Assembly: GCF_016595525.1 (NCBI RefSeq)
Contig: NZ_JAENII010000002.1
Span: 310,001 to 374,000 of the forward strand
Length of the DNA: 64,000 nucleotides
Direction of reading: 5' to 3'
Origin: Haloferula rosea
Lineage (GTDB): Bacteria > Verrucomicrobiota > Verrucomicrobiia > Verrucomicrobiales > Akkermansiaceae
The position numbers were made by a program, and so were the translations under genes. The notes beneath the pieces are model-generated. The model was not told the DNA's origin. It made no database searches and saw nothing but the letters and a program-made list of their open reading frames with translations. Each line of letters opens with the position of its first letter. The stretch's first letter is position 1. Below, piece by piece: positions 8,389 to 19,064 of the stretch.

Positions 8389-9504
8389 TCAGACGTTGAA
8401 CCTGAATTCGATGACATCGCCATCCTTGACGACATACTCCTTGCCTTCGATGCGGAGCTTGCCGACATCGCGAGCAGCGGCCTTGGAGCCTGCGGCGACA
8501 AGGTCGTCGTAGTGAACGACTTCGGCGGCGATGAAGCCCCGTTCGAAGTCGGTGTGAATGACACCAGCGGCTGCGGGAGCCTTGTCGCCCTCGGTGATCG
8601 TCCATGCCCGCGTTTCCTGCACGCCGGTGGTGAGATAAGTGCGGAGGCCGAGCAGGTGATAGACACCGCGGATGAGAGTGGACACACCCGAGTCCGTGAC
8701 TCCCATGTCAGCGAGGAACTCGCTGGCTTCCTCGGGATCGAGGTCGATGAGTTCTTCCTCGATGTTCGCGGAGATGACCACGGTTTCCGCTCCGTGGGCC
8801 TCGGCGGCGTAGGCCTGGACCTTCGCGACGAGTGGGTGACTGCCGGGGTCCTTCTGGGTTTCGCCCAGTTCACTTTCGTTGACGTTGCAGGCGAAAATCG
8901 TGCGCTTGGAGGACAACAGGAAGAATTCGCGCAGAAGGATCCGCTCGTCGTCGGTCAGGTCCATCGTCAGGGCCGGCTTGCCGGCATCGAGGTGAGGCAT
9001 CAACTTGTCGATGAGTTCGACTTCCGCCTTGGACTCCTTGTCCCCGCTCTTGGCCTTCTTGGAACGCGAGCTGCGCCGTTTGTCGAGTGCGGCGATGTCG
9101 GCGAGGATCAGCTCGGAGTTGATGATTTCGATGTCGCGAATCGGATCCACCGATCCCAGTTCGTGGATGATGTCATCGTTTTCGAAGCATCGGACGACCT
9201 GGACGATGGCGTCGGTCTCGCGGATGTTGGCGAGGAACTTGTTTCCAAGGCCGGCACCTTCCGACGCCCCTTCGACGAGTCCGGCGATATCGACGAACTC
9301 GATGGCGGTCGGGATCAGCTTCTTCGAGCCGGACATCTTCGACAGTACGGCGAGCCGATCGTCCGGCACCGTGACCACTCCGACGTTCGGGTCGATGGTG
9401 CAGAATGGGTAGTTTGCCGCTTCCGCATTCCGTGTCCGGGTGACGGCGTTAAAGAGCGTCGATTTCCCGACATTTGGTAGTCCAACAATTCCAGCCTTGA
9501 GCAT
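8389..9504 (-). CDS. ychF: Ribosome-binding ATPase YchF (Obg-type)
   Basis: The universally conserved YchF/OLA1 protein, an ATPase associated with ribosomes. Visible are the P-loop GLPNVGKST at the extreme N-terminus, the YchF-specific NYPFCTIDPN (G2), DIAGLV (G3), and CNVNE where a GTPase would have NKxD. This change is what shifts specificity to ATP. The helical insert (about 125-205) and C-terminal TGS domain (from about residue 285, ending KDGDVIEFRFNV) are complete. Length 371 is slightly above the usual 363. It is the first gene of a possible three-gene operon with the two Deg-like genes. Confidence 0.96.
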   Translation of the reverse strand: MLKAGIVGLPNVGKSTLFNAVTRTRNAEAANYPFCTIDPNVGVVTVPDDRLAVLSKMSGSKKLIPTAIEFVDIAGLVEGASEGAGLGNKFLANIRETDAIVQVVRCFENDDIIHELGSVDPIRDIEIINSELILADIAALDKRRSSRSKKAKSGDKESKAEVELIDKLMPHLDAGKPALTMDLTDDERILLREFFLLSSKRTIFACNVNESELGETQKDPGSHPLVAKVQAYAAEAHGAETVVISANIEEELIDLDPEEASEFLADMGVTDSGVSTLIRGVYHLLGLRTYLTTGVQETRAWTITEGDKAPAAAGVIHTDFERGFIAAEVVHYDDLVAAGSKAAARDVGKLRIEGKEYVVKDGDVIEFRFNV

Positions 9505-9544
9505 GCGCGGCAGGCTTAGGGGAGGGGCGGCTTCCGTGCAAATG

Positions 9545-9569
9545 AAAAGCCCGCCGGGAAGGCGGGCTT
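9545..9569 (-). terminator. Rho-independent terminator for the PEP-CTERM gene
   Basis: A perfect 9-bp stem (AAGCCCGCC at 9547-9555 pairing with GGCGGGCTT at 9561-9569) closes a 5-base loop. On the minus strand it is followed by a short T-run (complement of 9545-9548). It lies about 38 bases past the stop of the PEP-CTERM gene ending at 9607 and upstream of ychF, so it separates the two minus-strand units. Confidence 0.85.
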
Positions 9570-9606
9570 GAAGAGATTCTCGGACCGGGGCTCATCCACC
9601 TGTCGA

Positions 9607-10218
9607 TCAAGGGCGCCGACGCCGGAGTATTCCCAGAATTCCGAATGCCCCCAAGAGAGCAACGGAAGGTTCAGGAACGACAGAGAAGGTGGCGTTGTAG
9701 TTTGAGCCGCCGTTGGTGTTGAAGATGGTGGTGTCAGAATTCACTCCATCGGTGGTGACGGTGCTCCAAACGGAAAGCGTGTAGCTGCCAGCTCCGAGGC
9801 CATCCAGGATGTTGCTGGTGAGGTTACCTGCGTTGGCGGCACCCCAAACCTGATTGCCGTCACCGAGGTCGCTTTGGAAGCCGTATCCCAGCGTGGAAAA
9901 AGTGGAGCCTCCATCCAAACTCCAGAACAGGGTGTGGCCAATGACGTCAGTTGAGTTGTCCTTGTCGGATTTCTGCTCGCCGGTCAGATAGAGCTCGTCT
10001 CCGACTGTGAAACTTCCCAAGTCAGCACCCTGAAATTCACTCGCTCCGAAGAGTCCGCTACTATCGCTGTCGATCTCGTAGAATACAGTGGTCGGATCAG
10101 TGAACGAGAAGGATGAGTTCTCAGTGACCCAGATGAGTTCGTCATACACGAAGGCAGCTCCGTGAAGCATGGGAGCCGAAGAGGCGAACAGGGCTATCGC
10201 AAGGTGGCGCTTTTTCAT
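9607..10218 (-). CDS. PEP-CTERM sorted exported protein
   Basis: A 203-residue exported protein. The N-terminal 20 residues are a signal peptide (KKRHLAIALF...HGAA). The C-terminus is a full PEP-CTERM signal: VVPEPS, a short hydrophobic stretch (ALLGAFGILGIL) and an RRRRP basic tail. This is the sorting signal recognised by exosortase, which removes it and releases or anchors the protein at the surface. The middle is Gly/Ser/Asp/Thr-rich, without cysteine and without a recognisable domain. Exosortase is not in this window. Function unknown; such proteins are often matrix or surface components. Confidence 0.88.
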   Translation of the reverse strand: MKKRHLAIALFASSAPMLHGAAFVYDELIWVTENSSFSFTDPTTVFYEIDSDSSGLFGASEFQGADLGSFTVGDELYLTGEQKSDKDNSTDVIGHTLFWSLDGGSTFSTLGYGFQSDLGDGNQVWGAANAGNLTSNILDGLGAGSYTLSVWSTVTTDGVNSDTTIFNTNGGSNYNATFSVVPEPSVALLGAFGILGILRRRRP

Positions 10219-10275
10219 GGGATTTCGATGGGAAATGGCCTGTTTCCGGGGTGGGTTTAGGGTTTTATCGAAAAA

Positions 10276-10668
10276 TTATTCGAGGGGCGGCAAAAGGCCC
10301 GCTTCGGCATTCATCGGGTCGTCCGGGAGGGCGGGTTCTTCAAAATCGACTGCACCTCCGAAGATCCACCACCCACGGCGTCGGCGTTGTTCCGCTTGGT
10401 AGGCGATGGCTTGGTCGTGGCCGCTGGGCAGTTCCTTGAGGTCCTGTTCCCGTGCCTCCACGACCGGGAGGCCGGGTTTGAAGGGTGAGGTGGTGACTTC
10501 CGCAACCTTGCCAAAGCCTTCACCGACGGAGTTTCCAACCTTGCTGAAACCTTGGCCGACTTTCGAGACACTGGTAAGGGTGCCGGTTTTGATGGTGTCC
10601 ATCGTGCCGCACGAGCAGAGCGCGAGGGCGCTCACCGTCATCAAGATGGTGGAGAAATTCTGAGTCAT
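10276..10668 (-). CDS. Small lipoprotein
   Basis: The open frame extends to 10740, but I place the start at the ATG at 10668 because it yields a proper lipoprotein signal (MTQNFSTILMTVSALALCSC, lipidated Cys20); the longer start would bury it. The mature part has near-repeats built on KVGQGFSK, KVGNSVGEG and FGKVAEV (about residues 34-55), then a charged segment with RRRRGWWIFGG (about 92-102) and an acidic/proline tail. No family is recognised. It is probably an envelope protein. Confidence 0.6.
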   Translation of the reverse strand: MTQNFSTILMTVSALALCSCGTMDTIKTGTLTSVSKVGQGFSKVGNSVGEGFGKVAEVTTSPFKPGLPVVEAREQDLKELPSGHDQAIAYQAEQRRRRGWWIFGGAVDFEEPALPDDPMNAEAGLLPPLE

Positions 10669-10725
10669 GGCTGGGAGGGAACCGGGTTGAGATTTAGGTG
10701 ATTTGGTTGGCTCAGTCAATCCGCC

Positions 10726-10737
10726 ATTCGCGCGAAT
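10726..10737. promoter_or_regulatory. 12-bp perfect palindrome upstream of the small lipoprotein gene
   Basis: ATTCGCGCGAAT reads the same on both strands and lies 58 bases upstream of the preferred lipoprotein start at 10668. It could be an operator. There is no direct evidence beyond symmetry and position. Confidence 0.25.
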
Positions 10738-10777
10738 CATTTGCTGATTCCTGATGGTCCGAGGGGATGAATGACTG

Positions 10778-11668
10778 TCAGAGCCGTTTGATGGCGAGGA
10801 AGTTGCGCACGGGCTTGTTCCAAATGGGGCGGGTATGAGTGCCGCCGCCTGAAACCTGATCAGAGACCCAGAGTTCCGATGATCTCCCGCCGTCGAGATT
10901 CAGGGCGGTTCGGACCCGAATTGCGCCAATGGATGCGCCTTCCAGGGCAGAGGCGAGTTGGCTGAGGGAGCACGGCCCGGTGCGAACCACCATCCAGCCG
11001 CTCCCGCCATCGGTGGCGATGAAGGTGCGGGCTGAAGACGATTGGTCGCTCAAACCACCGACGGCACGGCCCCGCTCAACGAGGAAGGGGCCGCTCTGGA
11101 CCGCTTCCTTGGCCCCCTTGAAGGCGGAGCGCCTGAGAAGTTCGGGGTTTCCGCTGGATGATAAGGCGTAGAATCCGCTACCGAGCGAGCTGGCCCGGTT
11201 GATGCGGCCTCGTCGGTCTCCTTCGGCAATCACGAGACCGAGCGGGTCTCCTTCCGGTGTGAAGAAGCCGGCATTCACGGCGGCGATGGCACCCGTCGAT
11301 GCGGCGGCAGCCCGTGCATTCGGCCAAGTGGTGCCGGGGCCTTGTTTCTGGTCGAGCACCACGGCCTGGCAGCGGCGCGAGTCGTAGATCAACGCTTCGA
11401 TGGCGATCCCTTGAAGCTTGGTGCGCACAAGGCGAGTTGGGTGGACCTTCCCGCTGGGGGGATTCTGGCGGAGGGGTTCGCTTTCCTCCGGGTTCACCGT
11501 ATCGGCTTGCGCTGGAATCGCTCGGACGGACTGACTGTCGACTTCGACGGATGCTGCGGGAGGAGAAGAAGAGGCGCACGCGCCGAGGAAGAGGGCCAGA
11601 AGGGGGCAGGCAATGAGAGTCAGCGAACGCACGGCGGCGACGTTCCGGCGGGTGGGCCCGGTTGGCAA
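10778..11668 (-). CDS. Phosphodiester glycosidase family (NAGPA/DUF2233) lipoprotein
   Basis: A 296-residue exported protein with a lipobox (LFLGAC, Cys31). The mature region matches the phosphodiester glycosidase (NAGPA-like) fold: AAVNAGFFTPEGDPLGLVI near residue 130, a central SGPFLVERG, an RTFIATD segment and NLDGGRSSELW near the C-terminus. Family members such as the uncovering enzyme cleave sugar-phosphodiester linkages, and bacterial members act on envelope glycans. The true substrate here is unknown. The first 14 residues before the hydrophobic core make the signal somewhat long, so a slightly later start is possible. Confidence 0.8.
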   Translation of the reverse strand: MPTGPTRRNVAAVRSLTLIACPLLALFLGACASSSPPAASVEVDSQSVRAIPAQADTVNPEESEPLRQNPPSGKVHPTRLVRTKLQGIAIEALIYDSRRCQAVVLDQKQGPGTTWPNARAAAASTGAIAAVNAGFFTPEGDPLGLVIAEGDRRGRINRASSLGSGFYALSSSGNPELLRRSAFKGAKEAVQSGPFLVERGRAVGGLSDQSSSARTFIATDGGSGWMVVRTGPCSLSQLASALEGASIGAIRVRTALNLDGGRSSELWVSDQVSGGGTHTRPIWNKPVRNFLAIKRL

Positions 11669-11707
11669 GCGGTCAGTCGTGGTGTCTCAAGATTTCGAGC
11701 TGGGACT

Positions 11708-12628
11708 TCACGCCGGCCTCTGCGCCACGGCGAGGAGCGTTTGAAAGTGGGGAGGTTCGTCTTCCCGGTCGACCACGGCGGTCTCGATGCCTTGGAAGCC
11801 CGCGGTCTCCAGCATGGAAGCCAGTTCACCTTCGCCAAACCCGAGCCAGGTGTCGGCGTAGAGTTCGCGAGCTTCTTCGAACTGGTGCTGAAGCAGGTCG
11901 AGAACGATGATCCTGCCTCCGGGCTTGAGTCCGTCGAATGCAGCTCGCAGCGCCTTCTGGGGGCTGGCGGCATGATGCAGGGCCTGGCTCAGCACCGCAA
12001 GGTCCAGCGATTCGGCTTCAAGGGGGGGGGTCTCAAGATCGCCCAAACGATACTCGAGATTGTCCAAGCCATGTTGCTTGGCCAGTTGGGCGCCGAATTC
12101 GACCATCTTCGGGGACAGATCGACTGCGATCACGTGGTCTGCCCTTTGCGCAAGGAGCTGGGATAGCGTTCCTTCGCCGGCACCGAGATCCGCGACCGTG
12201 CCACCCGCCATCACCTTGAGCAGTGCTTCTGCGAGGCCTTTCCACGACCTCCCGGGCACGTAGTCCTTGCCGAATCGGCCTGCGAGATCGTCGAAATACC
12301 CGCGTGTCAGGTCCCGTCGCTTGCGCATCAGATGGCGGAGGGCGGTGGCGTCCTTGTGGATTTCCGGGATTTCCTCGCTGGCCCGTTCGACGAGGGTCGA
12401 GATCTCGCCGCTCATGGAAGAGCGGTAGATGTTGTTCTTTCCGCTCCGCTCGTCGGTCACGAGTCCGCCGGACTTGAGTTGTGAGAGCTGGGTGGAGATC
12501 CGGCTCTGCCCCATTCCCAGCAATTCCTGGAGATCGGCGACGCTGAGGGCTTCCTCCGCCAGCAAACGGAGAATGCGCAGTCGGGTGGGATCCGCGAGGA
12601 GCTTCAGGGATTTAAGCATTGACGCCAT
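11708..12628 (-). CDS. ArsR-family regulator fused to a SAM-methyltransferase domain (SahR-like)
   Basis: The frame is open far upstream, antisense to metK, but the real N-terminus is [20 protein letters not shown] (ATG at 12628; 12619 is an alternative). Residues 1-85 form an ArsR winged helix with recognition helix around 41-52 ([12 protein letters not shown]). Residues about 105-306 form a class I methyltransferase fold: motif [10 protein letters not shown] (145-153), Asp170 in IAVDLS, and [12 protein letters not shown]. It is divergent from metK-ahcY with 57 bases between. This matches SahR, the known ArsR-plus-SAM-binding regulator of the methionine cycle in Proteobacteria, which senses SAH/SAM. 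A nine-C run on the coding strand (12022-12030) lies in the methyltransferase part. Confidence 0.88.
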   Translation of the reverse strand: MASMLKSLKLLADPTRLRILRLLAEEALSVADLQELLGMGQSRISTQLSQLKSGGLVTDERSGKNNIYRSSMSGEISTLVERASEEIPEIHKDATALRHLMRKRRDLTRGYFDDLAGRFGKDYVPGRSWKGLAEALLKVMAGGTVADLGAGEGTLSQLLAQRADHVIAVDLSPKMVEFGAQLAKQHGLDNLEYRLGDLETPPLEAESLDLAVLSQALHHAASPQKALRAAFDGLKPGGRIIVLDLLQHQFEEARELYADTWLGFGEGELASMLETAGFQGIETAVVDREDEPPHFQTLLAVAQRPA

Positions 12629-12685
12629 GCAAGGAGGGGATACATCAACGCATCGCGATTTGACGATACGAAAAACGAAACATCT
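12629..12685. promoter_or_regulatory. Divergent control region between the SahR-like gene and metK
   Basis: Only 57 bases separate the two starts, so promoters and any operator must fit here or run into the genes. Visible elements are an 8-bp palindrome ATCGCGAT (12652-12659), flanking TCAA and TTGA, and a direct repeat GATAC at 12639-12643 and 12665-12669. No SAM riboswitch fits in so short a leader, so protein-based control by the divergent regulator is the likelier mode. Confidence 0.5.
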
Positions 12686-13897
<1,212 letters not shown>

Positions 13898-13928
13898 TCA
13901 AACAAACAACACCAAAACAGAATTTACG

Positions 13929-15350
13929 ATGAGTACCGTAGCTACAGAAGACTACAAGGTCCGCGACATCGGCCTGGCCGATTTCGGACGCAAGGAGATT
14001 GAGATTGCCGAGCACGAGATGCCCGGACTGATGGCGACCCGGGCCAAGTATGGACCGGACAAGCCGCTCGACGGTGTCCGAATCATGGGCTCCCTCCACA
14101 TGACCATTCAGACCGCCGTCCTGATCGAGACCCTCGTGGATCTCGGCGCGGAAGTGCGCTGGGTGTCCTGCAACATTTTCTCCACTCAGGATCATGCGGC
14201 CGCGGCCATCGCCAAGGCGGGTGTTCCTGTCTTCGCCTGGAAGGGTGAGACTCTCGAGGAATACTGGTGGTGCACGTGGAAGGCGCTGGTGAATCCCGAT
14301 GGTCTCGGTCCCGAGCTGATCGTGGACGACGGCGGTGACGCCACGCTGCTGATCCACAAGGGCTACGAAATGGAGAACGGTTCCACCTGGGTCGATGAGC
14401 CTGCCGGAAGTCAGGAAGAGCAGGTCATCAAAGATCTTCTCAAGAAGATCGGCGCCGAGCAGCCCGGCATCTTCGCCAAGATCGTGAAGGACTGGAAGGG
14501 TGTGTCCGAGGAGACCACCACTGGTGTGCACCGCCTCTATCAGATGGCCAAGGCCGGCACGCTGCTGGTTCCTGCCATCAATGTGAATGACTCGGTCACC
14601 AAGTCGAAGTTCGACAACCTCTACGGTTGTCGCGAATCATTGGTCGACGGCATCAAGCGCGCCACCGACGTGATGATCTCGGGCAAGGTGGCCGTGGTTT
14701 GTGGCTACGGTGACGTGGGCAAGGGCTGCGCCCAGGCGCTGCGTGGACAAGGTGCCCAAGTCGTGGTCACTGAAGTCGATCCGATCTGTGCGCTTCAGGC
14801 CGCGATGGAAGGTTTCCGCGTGTTGACTGTGGAGGACACACTGGGTTGGGGTGACATCTATGTGACCACCACCGGCAACTTCGACATCATCCGTCTCGAG
14901 CACATGGAGAAGATGAAGGATCAGGCGATCGTCTGTAACATCGGTCACTTCGACAACGAGATCCAGATCGAGAAACTTGATCAGGCTGCCGGTGTCACCA
15001 AGACGAACATCAAGCCGCAGGTCGACAAGTACACGTTCGCGAGCGGCAGCAGCATCTACATGCTTGCAGAAGGTCGTCTGGTGAACCTGGGCTGTGCCAC
15101 CGGCCACCCGAGCTTCGTGATGTCCAACAGCTTCACCAACCAGACGCTTGCGCAGATCGACTTGTGGAAGAACAAGGACAGCTACAAGCCGGGTGAAGTG
15201 AAAGTGCTTGCCAAGCACCTCGACGAGGAAGTTGCCCGTCTCCACCTTGAGAAGATCGGCGCCAAGCTGACGACGTTGACGAAGGAGCAGGCGGACTACA
15301 TCGACGTCAGCGTCGAAGGTCCGTTCAAGCCCGAGCACTACCGCTACTGA
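13929..15350 (+). CDS. ahcY: Adenosylhomocysteinase (SAH hydrolase)
   Basis: Hydrolyses S-adenosylhomocysteine to adenosine and homocysteine, relieving product inhibition of methyltransferases. The frame opens earlier, overlapping metK, but the family N-terminus begins at the ATG at 13929 ([20 protein letters not shown]), giving 473 residues. Key segments are [29 protein letters not shown], the NAD-binding [21 protein letters not shown] and the C-terminal PFKPEHYRY. The long form with an insert is typical of many bacteria. It is second in the metK operon and ends before a strong terminator. Confidence 0.98.
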   Translation: MSTVATEDYKVRDIGLADFGRKEIEIAEHEMPGLMATRAKYGPDKPLDGVRIMGSLHMTIQTAVLIETLVDLGAEVRWVSCNIFSTQDHAAAAIAKAGVPVFAWKGETLEEYWWCTWKALVNPDGLGPELIVDDGGDATLLIHKGYEMENGSTWVDEPAGSQEEQVIKDLLKKIGAEQPGIFAKIVKDWKGVSEETTTGVHRLYQMAKAGTLLVPAINVNDSVTKSKFDNLYGCRESLVDGIKRATDVMISGKVAVVCGYGDVGKGCAQALRGQGAQVVVTEVDPICALQAAMEGFRVLTVEDTLGWGDIYVTTTGNFDIIRLEHMEKMKDQAIVCNIGHFDNEIQIEKLDQAAGVTKTNIKPQVDKYTFASGSSIYMLAEGRLVNLGCATGHPSFVMSNSFTNQTLAQIDLWKNKDSYKPGEVKVLAKHLDEEVARLHLEKIGAKLTTLTKEQADYIDVSVEGPFKPEHYRY

Positions 15351-15401
15351 TCCGGACTCCGGGAGACGATACGTTCTCTTCGATGATCTGCTGATTTACG
15401 G

Positions 15402-15432
15402 AAGCCCCGCCGGGATTCCGGCGGGGCTTTTT
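15402..15432 (+). terminator. Rho-independent terminator of the metK-ahcY operon
   Basis: A 12-bp perfect GC-rich stem (15402-15413 with 15418-15429), a GATT loop, and a run of five T (15428-15432). It lies 51 bases past the ahcY stop. This is one of the clearest intrinsic terminators in the window. Confidence 0.93.
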
Positions 15433-15492
15433 CGTCGGGTTCGAGAATTTTGCGGAGCAATGTGGCGAGAGCCTCGGGTCAACGGCCGAGGA

Positions 15493-16164
15493 TCACGTGG
15501 CGGCCAGCAGGGCGGCCACCTTGTTGAAGTCCTTCACACCTGGAGATGACTCGGATCCGGAGGCGGTGTCGAGGGCGGCGGGTCGCACGGTCCTCGAGGC
15601 CTCCGCGGCATTCTCAGGGGTGATGCCGCCGGCGAGGATGACGGGCTTCTCCGGGTGGATGGCGACAAAGCTGGCGGCCGCATTCCAGTCAATTGTCTCG
15701 CCGGTGCCACCATAGACGCCGGGGGCATGGGCATCGAGGAGGATGGCGTCTGCCGGGCACTCAGCGGCTTCCTCGAGGTCGGAGGCGTGGGCGATGCCGA
15801 GCGCGCGAATCACGGGGATCCCATGGGCCTGGAGTTCGAGGATGTCGTCGTCGGGTTCGTCCCCGTGGAGTTGGGCGACATCGATGAGCCCTGCGTCAAA
15901 GAGTTGCTTCGGCTGGTCCGTCCCGGCATTCACGAACACGCCGACGCGAAGGATGCGTCCCTGAAGTGACTTGAGGAAGTCGGCGCGGGCCGGGTCGAGG
16001 TAGCGCTTGGATTTTGGCCAGAAATTTGCGCCCAAGGCAGGAACTCCGAGGCGGGCGAGTTCCTCCGCATCCGCGGCGGTGGTGATGCCGCAGACCTTGA
16101 TTGAGCGTGTGGAGGGGTCGAGGAATGAATCGAGCACGCCGAATGTTCGAACTTTATCCTTCAA
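15493..16164 (-). CDS. trpF: Phosphoribosylanthranilate isomerase
   Basis: Catalyses the third step of tryptophan synthesis, the Amadori rearrangement of phosphoribosylanthranilate. The TIM-barrel hallmarks are IKVCGIT (catalytic Cys at about residue 25), GVFVNAG, AQLHGDE, VILLDAHAPGVYGGTGETIDW, VILAGGITPENA, and LDTASGSESSPGVKD (catalytic Asp). The frame appears to begin with a TTG at 16164, giving about 20 residues before the barrel; no ATG lies in that segment. It is divergent from uvrA with about 31 bases between starts and is isolated from other trp genes. Confidence 0.93.
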   Translation of the reverse strand: MKDKVRTFGVLDSFLDPSTRSIKVCGITTAADAEELARLGVPALGANFWPKSKRYLDPARADFLKSLQGRILRVGVFVNAGTDQPKQLFDAGLIDVAQLHGDEPDDDILELQAHGIPVIRALGIAHASDLEEAAECPADAILLDAHAPGVYGGTGETIDWNAAASFVAIHPEKPVILAGGITPENAAEASRTVRPAALDTASGSESSPGVKDFNKVAALLAAT

Positions 16165-16195
16165 ACATCAACTGCGGGATGGGGATGCTGCATGG

Positions 16196-19027
16196 GTGAT
16201 TCGGATTCGTGGAGCGCGGCAGCATAACTTGAGAAATCTCGACGTGGACATTCCACGGGGGAAACTCGTGGTGGTCACGGGGCCGAGTGGGAGCGGGAAG
16301 TCGTCGTTGGCGTTCCACACCTTGTTCGCCGAGGGCCAGCGGAGGTTCGTCGAGTCACTGTCGGTGTATGCCCGCCAGTTCCTCGATCAGCTCGAGAAGC
16401 CGGAGGTGGACGCGATTGAGAATCTCAGTCCGGCCATCGCCATCGAGCAGCGGAACGGCGGGCTCAACCCGCGATCGACCGTCGCGACCGTCACCGAGCT
16501 CTACGACTACCTGCGGGTGCTCTGGGCGGCGGCGGGCGTGCCGCACGATCCTGAGACGGGTGAGCGGCTGGAGAAGATGAGTGCGGAGGACATGGTCGAT
16601 GCCCTCTCATCTGAAGCGACGGGGACGAAAGTGGTGTTGCTCGCGCCGGTGCCGGATGAGGATTCGGTGGATGGAGAGCGGTTGCTGGCGGATCTCCGGC
16701 GTCAGGGTTTCGTGCGGATTCGGCTGAATGGCGAAGCGCTCGATCTGGAGGAAGCGGCCGAGGCGTGGCCGGAGGGGAAGCGGAAGGTGGAGGTGGTGAT
16801 CGACCGGATGGTCGTGCGCGACGGGGTGGCATCGCGGCTGGCGGATTCAGTGGAAACGGCGTTGCGGATCTGCGGAAGTGAAGCACGGGTGCTGTTGCAG
16901 GCACCGGATGCGGACGGTTGGGAGGAGCGTTCGTTTCAGACGAGCTACCGGAACCCCCGGACGGGGTATGTGGTCGGTGAACTCAGTCCGCGGCATTTCT
17001 CGTTCAACTCGCATCTCGGCGCGTGTCCGGCTTGCGAAGGACTGGGCACCGAGCGTTTTTGTGATCCCCAATTGCTCTTGGGAGATCCTGAGTTGCCCCT
17101 CGTCAAGGGTGCCGTGCGCGGGTGGTGGAAGCCCGGAGCGATGCGTGGCAAGAAGCTGGTGAACGAGGTGGAGGCCATCCTGCGGATGCATGGCTTGGCG
17201 GACGATTGTCGCTTTTCCGAACTGAGCGATGAAGCCCGCGAGTTGCTCCTGTTCGGGGGTGACCTGGATACCGGCTGGCGGATCGGGGCGGAGAAGAAGA
17301 AGCAGGTGAAGAAGTTTCCCGGTCTCTGTGTCGAGGCCGAGAAGCAATGGCGGGAAGCCCGGTCGGAGGCAGTGAAGCGTCGGGCGAGTCGTGTAATGGG
17401 GGAGCGCCCCTGCCATGTTTGTGCGGGGCAGCGACTGAAGAAAGAGATGCTGGCGGTGAGGCTGGCCGCGCGTGGTGGCTGGCTCGGGATTCAAGACTTT
17501 TGTGCCTTGGCGGTGGATGAAGCGCTCGATTGGCTGCAGGGGGTGGAATTACCTCCTGAAAGGCGGGACGTGTGTCAGCCTCTTGTGGATGAATTGGGCA
17601 AGAGGATCCGTTTCCTGCGGGATGTGGGGCTGGGCTACCTCGGATTGGGGAGGGCGAGTGGCACGCTTTCGGGGGGAGAGGCCCAGCGCATACGGCTTGC
17701 GACTCAGTTGGGCAGTGGTTTGACCGGAGTGCTCTATGTGCTGGATGAACCCAGCATCGGTCTCCACCCCGCCGATACCGATCGCTTGGTCGCCGTGCTG
17801 GAGCGGCTTCGCGATGCGGGAAACACAGTAGTGGTGGTGGAGCACGATGAGGCGATCATTCGGGCGGCCGACTGGTTGGTGGAGCTTGGTCCCGGAGCGG
17901 GCAAGCAGGGGGGATTGTTGCTCGCCAACGGCCCGCCGACAGAGGTGGGGGATGATTCGCCGACGGCGCTCTGGTTGAAGGAAAGCCGTGACCTGCCGGC
18001 CGAGCGCGGGGGGGCGTCGGACTGGTTCGCACGAGCACTCACGATCCGCGGGGCGAGGTCCCACAATCTGAGAGGTGTGGATGTCAGCATTCCGCTCGGC
18101 ACCTTCACCTGCCTTACCGGACCGAGCGGCAGCGGCAAGTCGACCCTGGCCAACGGCATTCTGATGCGGGCTCTGCGACGAAGCCTGCTCGGCAGCATCG
18201 ATCAACCCGGTGAGCATGATGCCATCGAAGGGATGGACCAGATCGACAAGGCGATCGTGGTCGATCAGTCGCCGATTGGCCGCAGTCCAAGGTCGAACCC
18301 GGCGACCTTCACGGGGGCCTTCGATTTGATCCGTGCCTTGTTCGCGAAGTTGCCGCTCTCCCGTCAGCGGGGCTACGGGGCGGGGCGCTTCAGTTTCAAT
18401 ACCCGCGGTGGACGCTGCGAGCGCTGCGAAGGGGCGGGCCGAATCCGGGTGGAAATGCACTTCCTGCCCGATGCGTGGGTCGAGTGCCAGGCGTGCCAAG
18501 GCAAGCGGTTCAACCGTGAGACTCTTGAAGTGGCCTTCAAGGGGATGAGCATCGCTGAGGTTCTGGAGATGTCGGTTTCCGAGGCCAGATCGCTCTTTGC
18601 GGCGGTGCCGAAGTTGTCGCGCCTGCTCGAGATCCTGGACGAGCTGGGCTTGGGGTATCTGGCGCTCGGCCAGCAGGCGAACACGCTGTCCGGGGGCGAG
18701 GCGCAGCGCCTCAAGCTTGCGGTGGAGTTGGCCAAGCCGGCGGCGACCCACACCTTTTACTTCTTCGATGAGCCGACGACGGGACTGCATTTTGGTGACG
18801 TCGAGCGACTTCTGCAGGCACTCTTCAAGCTACGTGATGCGGGTCATACCGTGCTGGTGGTGGAGCACCATCTGGATGTGATCGGAGCGGCGGACCACGT
18901 GGTGGACCTCGGTCCCGGCGGCGGGCGTGAGGGAGGGCAGGTCGTGGCCTGCGGCAGTCCTCGTGAAATCAGCCGGATTCCGGGCTCCGCGACGGGGCGG
19001 GCGTTAAAGGCGCATTTTGTTGTATAA
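16196..19027 (+). CDS. uvrA: Excinuclease ABC subunit A (UvrA family), atypical first zinc module
   Basis: DNA-damage recognition ATPase of nucleotide excision repair. The frame is open from 16007, but GTG 16196 gives the family N-terminus ([17 protein letters not shown]) and 943 residues, and avoids overlap with trpF. Two ABC ATPase halves are present: Walker [10 protein letters not shown] (about 29-37) and GPSGSGKST (about 642-650), with signature LSGGEAQR in both. Zinc-module cysteines are present at 277/280, 406/409, 741/744 and 764/767. The first CxxC of the module near residue 250 is missing (YRNPRTGY sits there), and no Cys occurs in the usual early CP segment. GPSGSGKS also replaces the common GLSGSGKS. 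It may be a diverged lineage or a second UvrA. Confidence 0.88.
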   Translation: MIRIRGARQHNLRNLDVDIPRGKLVVVTGPSGSGKSSLAFHTLFAEGQRRFVESLSVYARQFLDQLEKPEVDAIENLSPAIAIEQRNGGLNPRSTVATVTELYDYLRVLWAAAGVPHDPETGERLEKMSAEDMVDALSSEATGTKVVLLAPVPDEDSVDGERLLADLRRQGFVRIRLNGEALDLEEAAEAWPEGKRKVEVVIDRMVVRDGVASRLADSVETALRICGSEARVLLQAPDADGWEERSFQTSYRNPRTGYVVGELSPRHFSFNSHLGACPACEGLGTERFCDPQLLLGDPELPLVKGAVRGWWKPGAMRGKKLVNEVEAILRMHGLADDCRFSELSDEARELLLFGGDLDTGWRIGAEKKKQVKKFPGLCVEAEKQWREARSEAVKRRASRVMGERPCHVCAGQRLKKEMLAVRLAARGGWLGIQDFCALAVDEALDWLQGVELPPERRDVCQPLVDELGKRIRFLRDVGLGYLGLGRASGTLSGGEAQRIRLATQLGSGLTGVLYVLDEPSIGLHPADTDRLVAVLERLRDAGNTVVVVEHDEAIIRAADWLVELGPGAGKQGGLLLANGPPTEVGDDSPTALWLKESRDLPAERGGASDWFARALTIRGARSHNLRGVDVSIPLGTFTCLTGPSGSGKSTLANGILMRALRRSLLGSIDQPGEHDAIEGMDQIDKAIVVDQSPIGRSPRSNPATFTGAFDLIRALFAKLPLSRQRGYGAGRFSFNTRGGRCERCEGAGRIRVEMHFLPDAWVECQACQGKRFNRETLEVAFKGMSIAEVLEMSVSEARSLFAAVPKLSRLLEILDELGLGYLALGQQANTLSGGEAQRLKLAVELAKPAATHTFYFFDEPTTGLHFGDVERLLQALFKLRDAGHTVLVVEHHLDVIGAADHVVDLGPGGGREGGQVVACGSPREISRIPGSATGRALKAHFVV

Positions 19028-19064
19028 TGTGAAGACAAAGCGTCGAAATTGGAACGCTAGGCCG

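Noticed and set aside
8068-9480. 470-residue open frame antisense to ychF and its neighbour
   Set aside because: Spans two unrelated real genes on the other strand and shows no domain; a codon-phase shadow.
12629-12685. SAM or SAH riboswitch upstream of metK
   Set aside because: The leader is at most 57 bases and shows no multi-helix junction; the 31-base metK-ahcY gap is also too short.
16007-16195. Longer uvrA start at 16007
   Set aside because: It would overlap trpF on the opposite strand and add residues unlike any UvrA; GTG 16196 gives the family N-terminus.
17549-18790. 413-residue open frame antisense to uvrA
   Set aside because: No recognisable motif; uvrA motifs run through the same region on the plus strand.
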